The notes under the pieces were generated by a model that was given only the letters and a program-made list of their open reading frames with translations, was not told where the DNA came from and did not search any database. Positions 1 through 7,027 of a stretch of 8,830 bases of DNA are shown here, in pieces. Position numbers and translations under genes: made by a program. Where the stretch lies: assembly GCA_902805995.1 (NCBI GenBank), contig CADCUU010000036.1, positions 1 to 8,830 of the forward strand. Reading direction: 5' to 3'. This stretch comes from an uncultured Rubellimicrobium sp. (GTDB lineage: Bacteria > Pseudomonadota > Alphaproteobacteria > Rhodobacterales > Rhodobacteraceae). How positions within the stretch are numbered: position 1 is the first letter of the stretch; each line of letters starts with the position of its first letter.

Positions 1-938
1 GCCCCCAGCCGCTCCTGGATGATCTTCCCGAGCTTCAGCGCATCGGCGTGGAAGTTGCGAATGCCTTCGGCGAGCTTTTCCGTCGCCATGGCATCCTCGT
101 TCATCTCCCACCGGAAGGCGGCCTCGGACAACGGCTCGGCTTTCCCGCTCGCCTCGGTGGGCGTGAGCTGGCGCGGCAGCTCGCCCCCGTCCTCGGCCAG
201 CTTCTGAAGGAGGTCGGGCGAGATCGTCAGCCGGTCGCAGCCTGCCAGCGCCTCGATCTGCCCGGTGTTGCGGAAGGACGCGCCCATCACCACCGTGTCG
301 ATGCCGTGCGCCTTGTAGTGGTCGTAGATGCGCCGCACCGACAGCACGCCCGGGTCGGTCTCCGCCGTGTAGGTCTGGCCCGTGGACTTGCCGAACCAGT
401 CGGTGATCCGCCCCACGAAGGGCGAGATCAGGAATACGCCCGCATCCGCGCAGGCCTTGGCTTGGGCCATGGAGAACAGGAGCGTCAGGTTGCACTGGAT
501 GCCCTCGCGCTCCAGCTTCTCGGCGGCGCGGATGCCCTCCCAGGTGGAGGCGAGCTTGATCAGGATGCGCTCGCGCCCGACGCCCTGCCGGTCGTAGGCC
601 TCAATGATCGAATGCGCCTTGGCCATCGACGCTTCGGTGTCGAAGGACAGCTTGGCGTCCACCTCGGTGGAGACGCGTCCGGGCACGATGCCCGCAAGCT
701 CCACGCCCAGGCCCACGGTCAGCTCCTGCGCGATCGTCTCCAGCGGGTCCTCCGCGTGGCGGCCCTTGTCCACGGCGCGGGCGATGTGCTCCCCCATGGC
801 CGGGTTCTGGATCGCCTTGAGCACCAGGGACGGGTTCGTGGTGCAGTCCTGCGGCTTGAGCCGCCGCACCGCCTCCAGGTCGCCAGTATCGGCCACCACC
901 ACCGTCATCTCGCGGAGTTGCTCGAGCTTGCTGGCCAT
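1..938 (-). CDS. tal: Transaldolase, class I (partial, C-terminal end outside window)
   Basis: Transaldolase moves a dihydroxyacetone unit between sedoheptulose 7-phosphate and glyceraldehyde 3-phosphate in the cytosolic non-oxidative pentose phosphate pathway. The frame reads leftward from an ATG at 938-936 through about 312 codons and leaves the window still open. E. coli TalB is 317 aa, so probably only a few residues are missing. It aligns almost without gaps to the TalB type: VVADTGD with Asp17, TTNPS with Asn35, [10 protein letters not shown] with Glu92, and ILIKLAST with the Schiff-base lysine Lys128 (codon 557-555). [18 protein letters not shown] and VVMGASFRN follow. All catalytic residues are therefore present. 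The start is supported by AAGGGGAG at 954-947, eight bases upstream. This is the long TalB type, not the short fructose-6-phosphate-aldolase-like type. It is transcribed divergently from the transporter gene at 1086. Family assignment is very secure. Confidence 0.96.
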   Translation of the reverse strand, partial: MASKLEQLREMTVVVADTGDLEAVRRLKPQDCTTNPSLVLKAIQNPAMGEHIARAVDKGRHAEDPLETIAQELTVGLGVELAGIVPGRVSTEVDAKLSFDTEASMAKAHSIIEAYDRQGVGRERILIKLASTWEGIRAAEKLEREGIQCNLTLLFSMAQAKACADAGVFLISPFVGRITDWFGKSTGQTYTAETDPGVLSVRRIYDHYKAHGIDTVVMGASFRNTGQIEALAGCDRLTISPDLLQKLAEDGGELPRQLTPTEASGKAEPLSEAAFRWEMNEDAMATEKLAEGIRNFHADALKLGKIIQERLG

Positions 939-981
939 GGCGTCATCTCCCCTTGCGCTGCCAAGGCCCATCTAGGGCAAA

Positions 982-1020
982 GCGCCGCCGGGCGCAAACG
1001 CCGCTGCCGCTGCGGCAGCG
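982..1020. promoter_or_regulatory. Divergent intergenic region with two inverted repeats
   Basis: The 147 bases between the divergent tal and TauE/SafE-like starts must hold both promoters. A perfect 19-base palindrome lies at 1002-1020 (CGCTGCCGCTGCGGCAGCG: 9-base arms around a central T). A smaller inverted repeat (GCGCC-GCCG-GGCGC) lies at 982-995. Either could be an operator or a 5'-leader hairpin. The longer one lies 66 bases upstream of the transporter ATG and 64 bases upstream of the tal start, so it is almost centred between the two genes. I cannot assign -35/-10 boxes with confidence. The regulatory role is inferred from symmetry and position only. Confidence 0.35.
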
Positions 1021-1085
1021 CCGATTGACCCTTCGCGGCGAAAGGCGGAAACAGCCGGTCGGGCAGGGCAGGAGCGGGCGACCTC

Positions 1086-1853
1086 ATGGATATGGCGGAG
1101 TTCCACGACCCTTGGTCGCTTTTCGTGATGGCTTTGGCCGCGATGATTGTGGGGCTGGCCAAGGGGGGGCTGTCCGGCGTAGGAGTCATGGCCGTGCCCG
1201 TCCTGGCGCTCGTGCTGCCGCCCGTGCAGGCCGCGGCGATCCTGCTGCCGATCCTGTGCCTTACCGATATTGTCGCGACCTGGACATGGTGGGGCTCCTG
1301 GAGCCGCCGGACCCTCTTCCTCATGCTGCCCGGCGCCATCGCAGGCATCGGCGTGGGCTGGCTCACGGCGGCGGTGGTGTCCGATGCCGCCGTGCGTCTG
1401 ATCGTGGGCGTGATCGCCCTGGCCTTCGTGGGCCGCTGGCTCTGGCAACTCTGGCATCGACGGCCCCAGGAGGCCCGGGCGGAATCCCCGCCACGCGCGG
1501 GGTTCTGGGGAGCGCTCGCGGGCTATACGAGCTTTGTGGCCCATGCTGGGGGACCACCGTTCCAAGTCTATACCCTCCCCCTGGGCCTCGACCCGCGGGT
1601 GCTGACCGGGACCAACGTCGCGTTCTTCACGACCGTCAACTACGTCAAGCTCATCCCCTATTTCGCCTTGGGCCAGTTCGATGCGCAGAACCTCGGCGCG
1701 GCTGCCTTGCTGGCGCCTGTGGCCGTGGCTTTCACCTTTGTGGGGGCCTGGATCATCCACCGCATGCGGGCCGAGGTGTTCTACCCGGTCACCTACGGCT
1801 TGACGGCCCTTGTCGGCCTCAAGCTCGTCTGGGACGGAATCACGGGCCTGTGA
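1086..1853 (+). CDS. TauE/SafE family membrane transporter (anion or sulfite exporter type)
   Basis: This is a 255-aa integral inner-membrane protein of the TauE/SafE (DUF81) family. Members include exporters of sulfite, sulfoacetate and related anions, but most are uncharacterised. About eight hydrophobic segments are visible, roughly at residues 11-25, 33-60 (possibly two), 76-98, 102-122, 140-160, 175-195, 203-224 and 233-250. The two halves carry the family's glycine-rich signatures: [19 protein letters not shown] (23-41) and [17 protein letters not shown] (152-168). A short charged cytoplasmic loop (about 124-138) links them. Length is normal for the family. The ATG at 1086 has AGGAGC at 1070-1075, with somewhat long spacing; the ATG at 1092 is an alternative start. 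No sulfur-metabolism gene lies nearby, so the substrate is unknown. The following ThuA gene begins 79 bases downstream, beyond a stem-loop, so it may be a separate transcription unit. Confidence 0.88.
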   Translation: MDMAEFHDPWSLFVMALAAMIVGLAKGGLSGVGVMAVPVLALVLPPVQAAAILLPILCLTDIVATWTWWGSWSRRTLFLMLPGAIAGIGVGWLTAAVVSDAAVRLIVGVIALAFVGRWLWQLWHRRPQEARAESPPRAGFWGALAGYTSFVAHAGGPPFQVYTLPLGLDPRVLTGTNVAFFTTVNYVKLIPYFALGQFDAQNLGAAALLAPVAVAFTFVGAWIIHRMRAEVFYPVTYGLTALVGLKLVWDGITGL

Positions 1854-1860
1854 GGCCCGT
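1842..1860 (+). terminator. Stem-loop overlapping the transporter stop codon, possible terminator
   Basis: ACGGGCCT (1842-1849), loop GTG, AGGCCCGT (1853-1860) form a perfect 8-base-pair GC-rich stem with a 3-base loop. The TGA stop of the transporter gene (1851-1853) falls in the loop and at the base opening the 3' arm. No U-tract follows (TTGCAAGG comes next), so it is not a canonical intrinsic terminator. It could attenuate transcription, mark a 3' end or stabilise the upstream message. Confidence 0.4.
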
Positions 1861-1932
1861 TGCAAGGCCCGCGCGCCCTGTGCGATAGCCGGCCCGAACC
1901 GATGCCGAACCGATCCCGAGGGGGAAGACGCC

Positions 1933-2721
1933 ATGCCCATCCGCGCCGTCGTCTGGGGCGAGAACGTCCACGAGCAGAAGAACAAGATCGTCGCCGGTCT
2001 TTATCCCAAGGGGATGCACCAGGCGATCGCCGACGCCCTGAACCAGGACGCCGTCATCCAGGCGACCACCGCCACGTTGCAGGAGCCCGAGCACGGCTTG
2101 CCTGCGGCCCGCCTGGCCGGGACCGACGTACTCCTCTGGTGGGGACACGCCGCTCACGGCGAGGTCAAGGACGAGGTCGTGGAGCGCGTGGCCGAGGCCG
2201 TCTGGTCCGGTATGGGGCTCCTCGTCCTGCACTCGGGCCACTTCTCCAAGATCTTCAAGCGCCTGATGGGCGCGCCCTGCAACCTCACCTGGCGCGAGGC
2301 GGGGGAGCGCGAGCGCCTTTGGGTCACCTCGCGCAACCACCCCATCGCCGCCGGCCTGCCCGATCATTTCGAGCTTGAGAACGAGGAGATGTACGGCGAG
2401 CCCTTCGGCGTGCCCGAGCCGCTGGAGACCGTGTTCGTGTCCTGGTTCCAGGGCGGCGAGGTGTTCCGCTCGGGCCTGACCTACAGGCGCGGCGCGGGCA
2501 ACGTGTTCTACTTCCGCCCCGGCCACGAGACCTATCCGACCTATTACGATGCGAACGTGCAGCTCGTGCTAAAGAACGCGGTGAAGTGGGCGCATAATCC
2601 CGCCGCCCGCATCCAGGGGGACGTGACGCGCGCCCCGAATGTGCCGGTGAACAAAGCCCTTGAACCTATCGAGGAGCGTGGCCCGCGCCTGCATCAGGCG
2701 GGCGAGGAGGGCCTTCGCTGA
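1933..2721 (+). CDS. ThuA-domain protein (trehalose/sugar utilisation type)
   Basis: This 262-aa soluble protein belongs to the ThuA family, which has a flavodoxin/glutamine-amidotransferase-like fold. In Sinorhizobium meliloti, thuA together with the dehydrogenase gene thuB is needed for trehalose utilisation. Visible family features are [10 protein letters not shown] (6-15), [12 protein letters not shown] (64-75), [19 protein letters not shown] (95-113), CNLTW (116-120), [10 protein letters not shown] (149-158) and [19 protein letters not shown] (188-206). Histidines at 72, 75, 100, 103 and 198 are candidate site residues. The frame is open upstream to 1810, but the ATG at 1933 is preferred: [10 protein letters not shown] is the normal first strand, and GAGGGGGAAG sits at 1918-1927. 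The gene overlaps the following oxidoreductase gene by one base (TGATG). That pairing, rather than the protein alone, supports a role in oxidative sugar catabolism. The actual substrate is unknown. Confidence 0.9.
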   Translation: MPIRAVVWGENVHEQKNKIVAGLYPKGMHQAIADALNQDAVIQATTATLQEPEHGLPAARLAGTDVLLWWGHAAHGEVKDEVVERVAEAVWSGMGLLVLHSGHFSKIFKRLMGAPCNLTWREAGERERLWVTSRNHPIAAGLPDHFELENEEMYGEPFGVPEPLETVFVSWFQGGEVFRSGLTYRRGAGNVFYFRPGHETYPTYYDANVQLVLKNAVKWAHNPAARIQGDVTRAPNVPVNKALEPIEERGPRLHQAGEEGLR

Positions 2722-3875
2722 TGACCGACCTGGCCAACGCCACCACAGCTCCGACCGCCCCGGCCGACAGCGCGCAGATGGCGCCCGACGAGGCGCCCGT
2801 GCGGGCGCCCGAGGGCTCCGAGAGGCCGGTTCGCCTCCTCATCGTGGGCACTGGCGGCATGGCCCGCGCTCATGCGGAGAAGTTCGGCGCCATCCCGGGC
2901 GTGTCGCTGGTCGCCGGGATCGACACCAACCCCGAACGCCTCAAGGCCTTCAACGACACCCACGGTATTCCCCAGGGATTCGCTTCGGTGCAGGAGGCGC
3001 TGGCCTGGGGCGAGTTCGACGCCGTGACCAACGTCACCCCCGACGCCGTCCACTACGGCACGACGCTGCCCTTCCTCGCGGCGGGCAAGCACGTGATGTG
3101 CGAAAAGCCCCTTGCCGCCAACTACGCCCACGCGGCGGAGATGGCGCAGGCCGCCTCGCTCGCGGGCGTGGTCAACATGGTGAACCTCACCTACCGCAAT
3201 GTCCCCGCTCTTAACGAAGCCGCGCGCCTCGTGCAGGAGGGTGCGATCGGCGAGGTGCGCCATTTCGAGGCGTCGTATCTTCAGTCCTGGCTGACCCAAC
3301 CCGCCTGGGGGGAATGGTCGGAAAGCCCGACCTGGCTCTGGCGTCTGTCCAAGTCGCACGGCTCCATGGGCGTGCTGGGCGACGTGGGGGTGCATATCCT
3401 CGATTTCGCAACTTTTGCGGCCGGGTCGATCCCCACCAACGTGTCCTGCCGCCTTGCCACCTTCGACAAGGCCGAAGGCGGGCGCATCGGGGAATACGTC
3501 CTCGACGCCAACGACTCGGCGGTGATGCACCTGCGGCTGGCCAATGGAGCCACCGGCGTGGTCCATGCCTCGCGCTACGCCTCGGGCCATCTCAACGACC
3601 TGTCGCTCCGGATCTATGGGACCAAGGGCGGCCTTGAGGTGCTGGGCAACAACGAAAAGAGCGTGCTCCGCGGCTCTCTGGGGGAGGACATGCTGTCCGG
3701 CACCTGGCGCGACCTTCCCGCGCCGTCGGTCCTGACCAATTACCAGCGCTTCATCGCGGCGATCCGGGCGGGCACGCCGGCGCTTCCCGACTTCGCGCGC
3801 GGGGCTGCGCTCCAGAAGGTGCTGGATCAGGCCGTCGCCTCGGACGAGGCACGATCGCTCGACATGCCGGTCTGA
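2721..3875 (+). CDS. Gfo/Idh/MocA family NAD(P)-dependent oxidoreductase (ThuB-like context)
   Basis: This 384-aa dehydrogenase belongs to the family that oxidises or reduces sugars, inositols and sugar derivatives, often at C3. The N-terminal Rossmann domain starts near residue 37 (VRLLIVGTGGMARAHAEKF, with GxGxxA at 43-48). The acid ending beta-2 is Asp68 (GIDTNPERL). GKHVMCEKPLA holds the family lysine, Lys129. GDVGVHILDFA supplies Asp221 and His225, matching the catalytic Asp/His pair of inositol dehydrogenase. The C-terminal domain includes the YGTKGGLEV strand (299-307). Residues 1-36 are an unusual Ala/Pro/Glu-rich extension, probably disordered. The ATG at 2721 shares its A with the upstream TGA and has GAGGAGG at 2704-2710, indicating translational coupling. 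An internal ATG at codon 20 is the alternative start. By analogy with ThuA/ThuB it may act on a disaccharide or polyol, but specificity cannot be read from the sequence. Confidence 0.9.
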   Translation: MTDLANATTAPTAPADSAQMAPDEAPVRAPEGSERPVRLLIVGTGGMARAHAEKFGAIPGVSLVAGIDTNPERLKAFNDTHGIPQGFASVQEALAWGEFDAVTNVTPDAVHYGTTLPFLAAGKHVMCEKPLAANYAHAAEMAQAASLAGVVNMVNLTYRNVPALNEAARLVQEGAIGEVRHFEASYLQSWLTQPAWGEWSESPTWLWRLSKSHGSMGVLGDVGVHILDFATFAAGSIPTNVSCRLATFDKAEGGRIGEYVLDANDSAVMHLRLANGATGVVHASRYASGHLNDLSLRIYGTKGGLEVLGNNEKSVLRGSLGEDMLSGTWRDLPAPSVLTNYQRFIAAIRAGTPALPDFARGAALQKVLDQAVASDEARSLDMPV

Positions 3876-4431
3876 CGCTCACGGTCCGGGTGCCTCCCTG
3901 ATGCTCCCGTCCCGGTCCCGCTGCCTAATCCGTCCTCTACGCTCTTCTCTCATCCCGACCAGATCGAGCGGGCGGGCAGAAATTTCAGCAGGCGGCGGTG
4001 ACGGCACTCCTGCATGGCTGGCTGGAACATGCGGAGGCGATAAGGTCCGGGTCTTCACAACGCGTCCAGCCACGGTAAGGTGCTCGATCAGGTCCTGTGG
4101 CGACAGGGGAGATCAGGCCTCTTCAGGTGACACCTCTCCAGAGCGGCGGGATCTATGGGATGCAGACTGCGTGTTCCTTCCCAGCTCGAGCTTCCGAGGG
4201 CGCGCGACCCGGCCTAGCCGTGGGTGACCTCACCCAGATACTTCAGCGATCGGACGCGACCATGGCCTTCGGGGTGCTTACGCCGGCCAGGGTGGCTCTC
4301 CTCTGCCTGCCAGGGCCGAGCCTCCCACGCTAAGGCATGCAGGACACGGTTGCGTGGCCTGGCGCGGCCCGGCTTTGCCTTTTCCGCGACTTTACGCTTT
4401 CCTCCGCACGATGCGCGAAAGGGGCGGTGTG
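3876..4431. other. 556-base stretch without a convincing gene; one perfect inverted repeat
   Basis: No open frame here has a plausible start, a recognisable protein motif or the codon-position GC bias of its neighbours. The short frames on both strands look random (Ser/Arg/Pro/Gly-rich). Composition appears less GC-rich than the flanking genes. Two structures stand out. A weak pairing, CCGGG (3886-3890) with CCCGG (3911-3915), lies just after the oxidoreductase stop. A perfect 7-base inverted repeat, TGGGTGA-CC-TCACCCA, lies at 4221-4236. The stretch must contain the promoter of the operon starting at 4432. I cannot place -35/-10 boxes securely and recognise no riboswitch or tRNA fold. Confidence 0.5.
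4221..4236. repeat. 16-base inverted repeat, operator-like, upstream of the glycan operon
   Basis: TGGGTGA (4221-4227) and TCACCCA (4230-4236) are exact reverse complements separated by CC. The site lies about 195 bases upstream of the first gene of the four-gene operon. A 2-base spacer is too tight for a stable RNA hairpin without unpairing, so a dimeric DNA-binding protein site is the more natural reading. This is inferred from symmetry alone. Confidence 0.3.
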
Positions 4432-5235
4432 ATGAAGCTGTCAGTGACGTTTGAACGGGGCCAGGAGCCCCACCCCATGCACGAGACGGGGCGCGGCCCG
4501 GTGACGGTGGGCTGGTGTCTGATCGAGCAGAAGGGGGGCATCATCTACGCTCCGCCCGAACGCGTCCGCTCGGTCGATCTCAACCGCCGTCACGCCAAGT
4601 CCGCCTCCCGCTGTCCGGCGGTCATCAACCTAGAAAGCCGGCACTTCCTGATCCGCTGCCCCTTCGACATCCACATCGGCTTCGTCCGCGATGAGAAAGG
4701 CAAGCCTGGCCTGCGTAACCTGTCGGGGGAGGCGTCGGCCATCCGCGCCTCCAAGCTCGGCGAGAAGCTGCACCTGACCTCCGAGGTCGAATGGCGCCAC
4801 CCCGGCGTGCCCACGATCCAACTCGCGCTCCCCTATCTCTTCGTGTCGGACGAGCCCGTCTACATGAGCCAAGTCGCCCCGTTCATGCACTACACGCCTG
4901 ACCCGCTGCCCGGCACCATCTTCGGGGGCCGCTTCCCGATCGATGTCTGGCCGCGCCCGCTGATGTGGGCCTTCGAATGGCACGAGCCGGAGAAGCCTAT
5001 CAAGCTGCAGCGCGGCGACCCGCTCTTCTACGCCATGTTCGAGACTTCGCCCCCCGACCGGGGCGTCGCCGTGGTCGAGACCGAGATGACCCAGGACTTG
5101 CGCGACTACATGGATCTGATCTCGGGCGCCGTGAACTACGTGAATCAGACCTTCTCCCTCTTCGAGGCAGCCGAGGAGCGCCGGCCCGAGCGGCTCGTCC
5201 AGCCGGTTAAACGTCGGGAGCGTGCGGCGGAATGA
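4432..5235 (+). CDS. Unrecognised 267-aa protein heading the glycan-related operon
   Basis: I do not recognise this protein with confidence. It appears soluble, without signal peptide or membrane segment. The first 100 residues contain GWCLIEQKGGIIYAPPER and then RCPAVINLESRHFLIRCPFD. The centre has LALPYLFVSDEPVYMSQVAP. Next come PGTIFGGRFPIDVWPRPLMW and AFEWHEPEKPIKLQRGDPLFYAMFET. The tail is charged and helical. The order Cys-Pro/Asn core, aromatic strand, 'I.GGRFPIDVWPRP..W.F.W' and 'L..GDPLFY' resembles my recollection of DUF6065 proteins, but only remotely. The ATG at 4432 (MKLSVTFERG) is chosen because AAAGGGG lies at 4418-4424; in-frame ATGs at 4411 and, less likely, 4354 are alternatives. 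It overlaps the next gene by four bases (ATGA), so it should be co-translated with the TPR/glycosyltransferase. Its role is presumably in the same process. Confidence 0.8.
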   Translation: MKLSVTFERGQEPHPMHETGRGPVTVGWCLIEQKGGIIYAPPERVRSVDLNRRHAKSASRCPAVINLESRHFLIRCPFDIHIGFVRDEKGKPGLRNLSGEASAIRASKLGEKLHLTSEVEWRHPGVPTIQLALPYLFVSDEPVYMSQVAPFMHYTPDPLPGTIFGGRFPIDVWPRPLMWAFEWHEPEKPIKLQRGDPLFYAMFETSPPDRGVAVVETEMTQDLRDYMDLISGAVNYVNQTFSLFEAAEERRPERLVQPVKRRERAAE

Positions 5236-6620
5236 CCCTCGCCCTGATGGACGAGCCCTTGGCCGCGCTGCGGGAGCGCGCCCTTGCCCTGCATCGGGCC
5301 GGCCGACGTGCTGACGCGCTGCCGCTCTACGCCGCCCTCTTGGCGAGAGAGCCGCAGGACGCGGGTCTGTGGACCAATCTGGGCGCCCTGTTCCGGGCCG
5401 ATGGGCGTCACGACCAAGCTCTTCAGGCCCAGGAGAGGGCCTTTGCGCTCGACCACCAGGCGACGGGAGTGCGCAACAACCTGGCCAACATCCTGAACGA
5501 CCTGGGCCATCACGAGCGTAGCCTAGCCCTTCGGCTCGACCTTCTGCGCGATGTGCCCGCCGATCCTGGTCATCCGGCCATGGCGGGCAAGACGCTCCGC
5601 TCTCTCGGTCGCTACGACGACGGCATCGCCCTGCTGGAGGCCGCGCTGCCGCGATTTCCCGACTACCACGAGATGCAGATCCAGCTCGCGCTGACCCAGC
5701 TTGCTGCCGGGCGCTACGCCGAGGGCTTCCGCAACTACGGCGCGCGCTGGCTGACAGGGGAGCTTGCGCCACGAAAGGTGGATGCGCCCCGCTGGGACGG
5801 CGGTCCTCTCGACGGCAAGACGATCCTTGTCCTGCCCGAGCAGGGGTTCGGAGACGCGCTCTGCTTTACCCGCTTCCTCCCGGCGCTGCGCCGCTTCAAC
5901 CCTGCCCGCATCGCGCTCCTGACCGAGAAGCCTCTGTTGCGCCTCATGGGCGGGGTGGAGGGCGCCAACTGGGTTGGGCCCGGCGCGCCACCCGAGGGAT
6001 TCGATGTCTGGGTGGACATGATGGACCTGCCCACCCTGCACTTCGAAGCCCAGGGCAACGCCGCGATCCCGCCGCCTACCCGCCTTTCCGTACCCGAGGA
6101 TTCGCGCGCCCGCGCCCGCCGTATCACCGCGCCGTTCAAGGACCGTCTCAAGGTCGGCTTGGTCTGGTGCGGATCGGTCACCTACCGGGGCAACGCCTTT
6201 CGCTCCTTCTCGCATACGGAGTTGCACGCCCTGCTTGATTTGCCAGGCCTTCAACTCTTCTCGCTCTACAAGGGGCCAGAGCTTGCGGCGTTCCAAGCCG
6301 ACGGCACCTCGGCCTTCATCGTCGATGCGGGAGGCAGCGACCGCGACTTCGCCGACTGCGCCGCGATGATGGAGGAGATGGACTTGGTCGTCACGTCCGA
6401 CACCGCGACGGCGCATCTCGCGGGCTCCCTCGGCGTGCCGGTCTGGACACTGCTGCACTGGGACGCGTTCTGGCTATGGCAGCTCGACCGCGATACGACG
6501 CCTTGGTACCCGTCCATGCGTCTGATCCGCCAAGAGAGCCCGCGCGACTGGACAGGCGCTATCGCCCGCGTCCGCGCCGACCTTGGCCAACGTCTCGCTC
6601 CAGCCCGGAAGATCCCATGA
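5232..6620 (+). CDS. TPR protein with C-terminal glycosyltransferase-like (GT9/GT41-type) domain
   Basis: This is a 462-aa two-part protein. Residues about 10-178 form roughly five tetratricopeptide-type helical hairpins (for example LWTNLGALFRADGRHDQALQ and NNLANILNDLGHHERSLAL). Such repeats usually bind a partner or acceptor protein. Residues about 195-455 resemble a GT-B glycosyltransferase: TILVLPEQGFGDALCFTRFL (N-terminal nucleotide-sugar fold), KVGLVWCGS (307-315), RSFS (324-327), and DLVVTSDTATAHLAGSLGVPVWTLL (384-408). The last segment is the heptosyltransferase-like loop next to the donor site. WYPSMRLIRQ and a conserved Trp440 follow. Bacterial proteins with this layout are often linked to protein or flagellin glycosylation or to polysaccharide clusters. 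The donor sugar and acceptor cannot be deduced. The start ATG at 5232 overlaps the upstream stop (ATGA), with GGGAG at 5216-5220. The gene ends in another ATGA overlap with the DUF6165 gene. Confidence 0.87.
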   Translation: MTLALMDEPLAALRERALALHRAGRRADALPLYAALLAREPQDAGLWTNLGALFRADGRHDQALQAQERAFALDHQATGVRNNLANILNDLGHHERSLALRLDLLRDVPADPGHPAMAGKTLRSLGRYDDGIALLEAALPRFPDYHEMQIQLALTQLAAGRYAEGFRNYGARWLTGELAPRKVDAPRWDGGPLDGKTILVLPEQGFGDALCFTRFLPALRRFNPARIALLTEKPLLRLMGGVEGANWVGPGAPPEGFDVWVDMMDLPTLHFEAQGNAAIPPPTRLSVPEDSRARARRITAPFKDRLKVGLVWCGSVTYRGNAFRSFSHTELHALLDLPGLQLFSLYKGPELAAFQADGTSAFIVDAGGSDRDFADCAAMMEEMDLVVTSDTATAHLAGSLGVPVWTLLHWDAFWLWQLDRDTTPWYPSMRLIRQESPRDWTGAIARVRADLGQRLAPARKIP

Positions 6621-7027
6621 CCGATCTGCTTGTTCCCATCTCCGCCGGCGAGCTGCTCGACAAGATTGCGATCCTGCGCATCAAGCGGGAACGCATTACG
6701 GACCCTTTGAAAGTAAAGAACGTCAAGAAGGAACTTCTTGAACTGGAAGACGTGGCAAAGGGTGCGATCCCTGGAAGCGATAGCCTTTTGGCGCTGGAAG
6801 CCAATCTGAAGGCCGTCAATGAGGCGCTTTGGCAGATCGAGGACGACATCCGCGAGCACGACGCCCGGGGCGATTTCGGCGAAGGCTTCGTGCGGCTGGC
6901 CCAGGCCGTCTACCGCACCAACGACCGTCGCGCGGCCCTCAAGCGCGAGATCAACCGTCTGACCGGTTCTGCCCTTGTGGAGGAGAAGTCCTACCACGAC
7001 CACGGGGCCTCCTCTGATGTCCACTGA
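6617..7027 (+). CDS. DUF6165 family protein
   Basis: This small 136-aa, mostly helical, charged protein matches my knowledge of the DUF6165 family, whose function is undescribed. Characteristic stretches are VPISAGELLDKIAILRIKRE (6-25), the ELLELEDVA segment, LKAVNEALWQIEDDIREHDA (64-83), RGDFGEGFVRLAQAVYRTND (84-103), RRAALKREINRLTGS (104-118) and the tail LVEEKSY. It has no signal peptide or membrane segment and no obvious catalytic motif. It may be a helical adaptor. The ATG at 6617 overlaps the upstream stop by ATGA and has GGAAGA at 6607-6612. Its end overlaps the methyltransferase start by 11 bases. Codons in the first half (lysine and glutamate rich, more A/T third positions) look less GC-rich than those of its neighbours. 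Position between a glycosyltransferase-like protein and a methyltransferase suggests an accessory role in the same modification. Confidence 0.87.
   Translation: MTDLLVPISAGELLDKIAILRIKRERITDPLKVKNVKKELLELEDVAKGAIPGSDSLLALEANLKAVNEALWQIEDDIREHDARGDFGEGFVRLAQAVYRTNDRRAALKREINRLTGSALVEEKSYHDHGASSDVH

Noticed and set aside
48..1028. Plus-strand open frame of 326 codons opposite tal
   Set aside because: It is antisense to a clear transaldolase with all catalytic residues. Its product is Arg/Gly/His/Leu-rich low-complexity sequence, typical of an antisense frame in GC-rich DNA.
1810..1932. Upstream extension of the ThuA-domain protein to 1810
   Set aside because: It would overlap the end of the transporter gene. 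The added residues are Cys/Arg-rich and unlike the family, while the ATG at 1933 has a good ribosome-binding site and begins at the expected first strand.
972..1985. Minus-strand open frame of 337 codons across the transporter gene
   Set aside because: It is antisense to a well-supported TauE/SafE-family protein, and its product is rich in His, Gly, Arg and Gln with no domain.
2694..3590. Minus-strand open frame of 298 codons opposite the oxidoreductase
   Set aside because: It is antisense to a Gfo/Idh/MocA protein with all signature residues, and its product shows no recognisable motif.
3901..4333. Short open frames in the gap before the glycan operon
   Set aside because: They overlap each other in several frames, lack ribosome-binding sites and show Ser/Arg/Pro-rich random-looking products. 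No transposase or other remnant could be recognised.
4630..5772. Minus-strand open frame of 380 codons across the unknown protein and TPR genes
   Set aside because: It spans the coupled junction of two plus-strand genes, and the product is Arg/Ala/Pro/Gly-rich without a domain. The plus-strand reading has ribosome-binding sites and family motifs.
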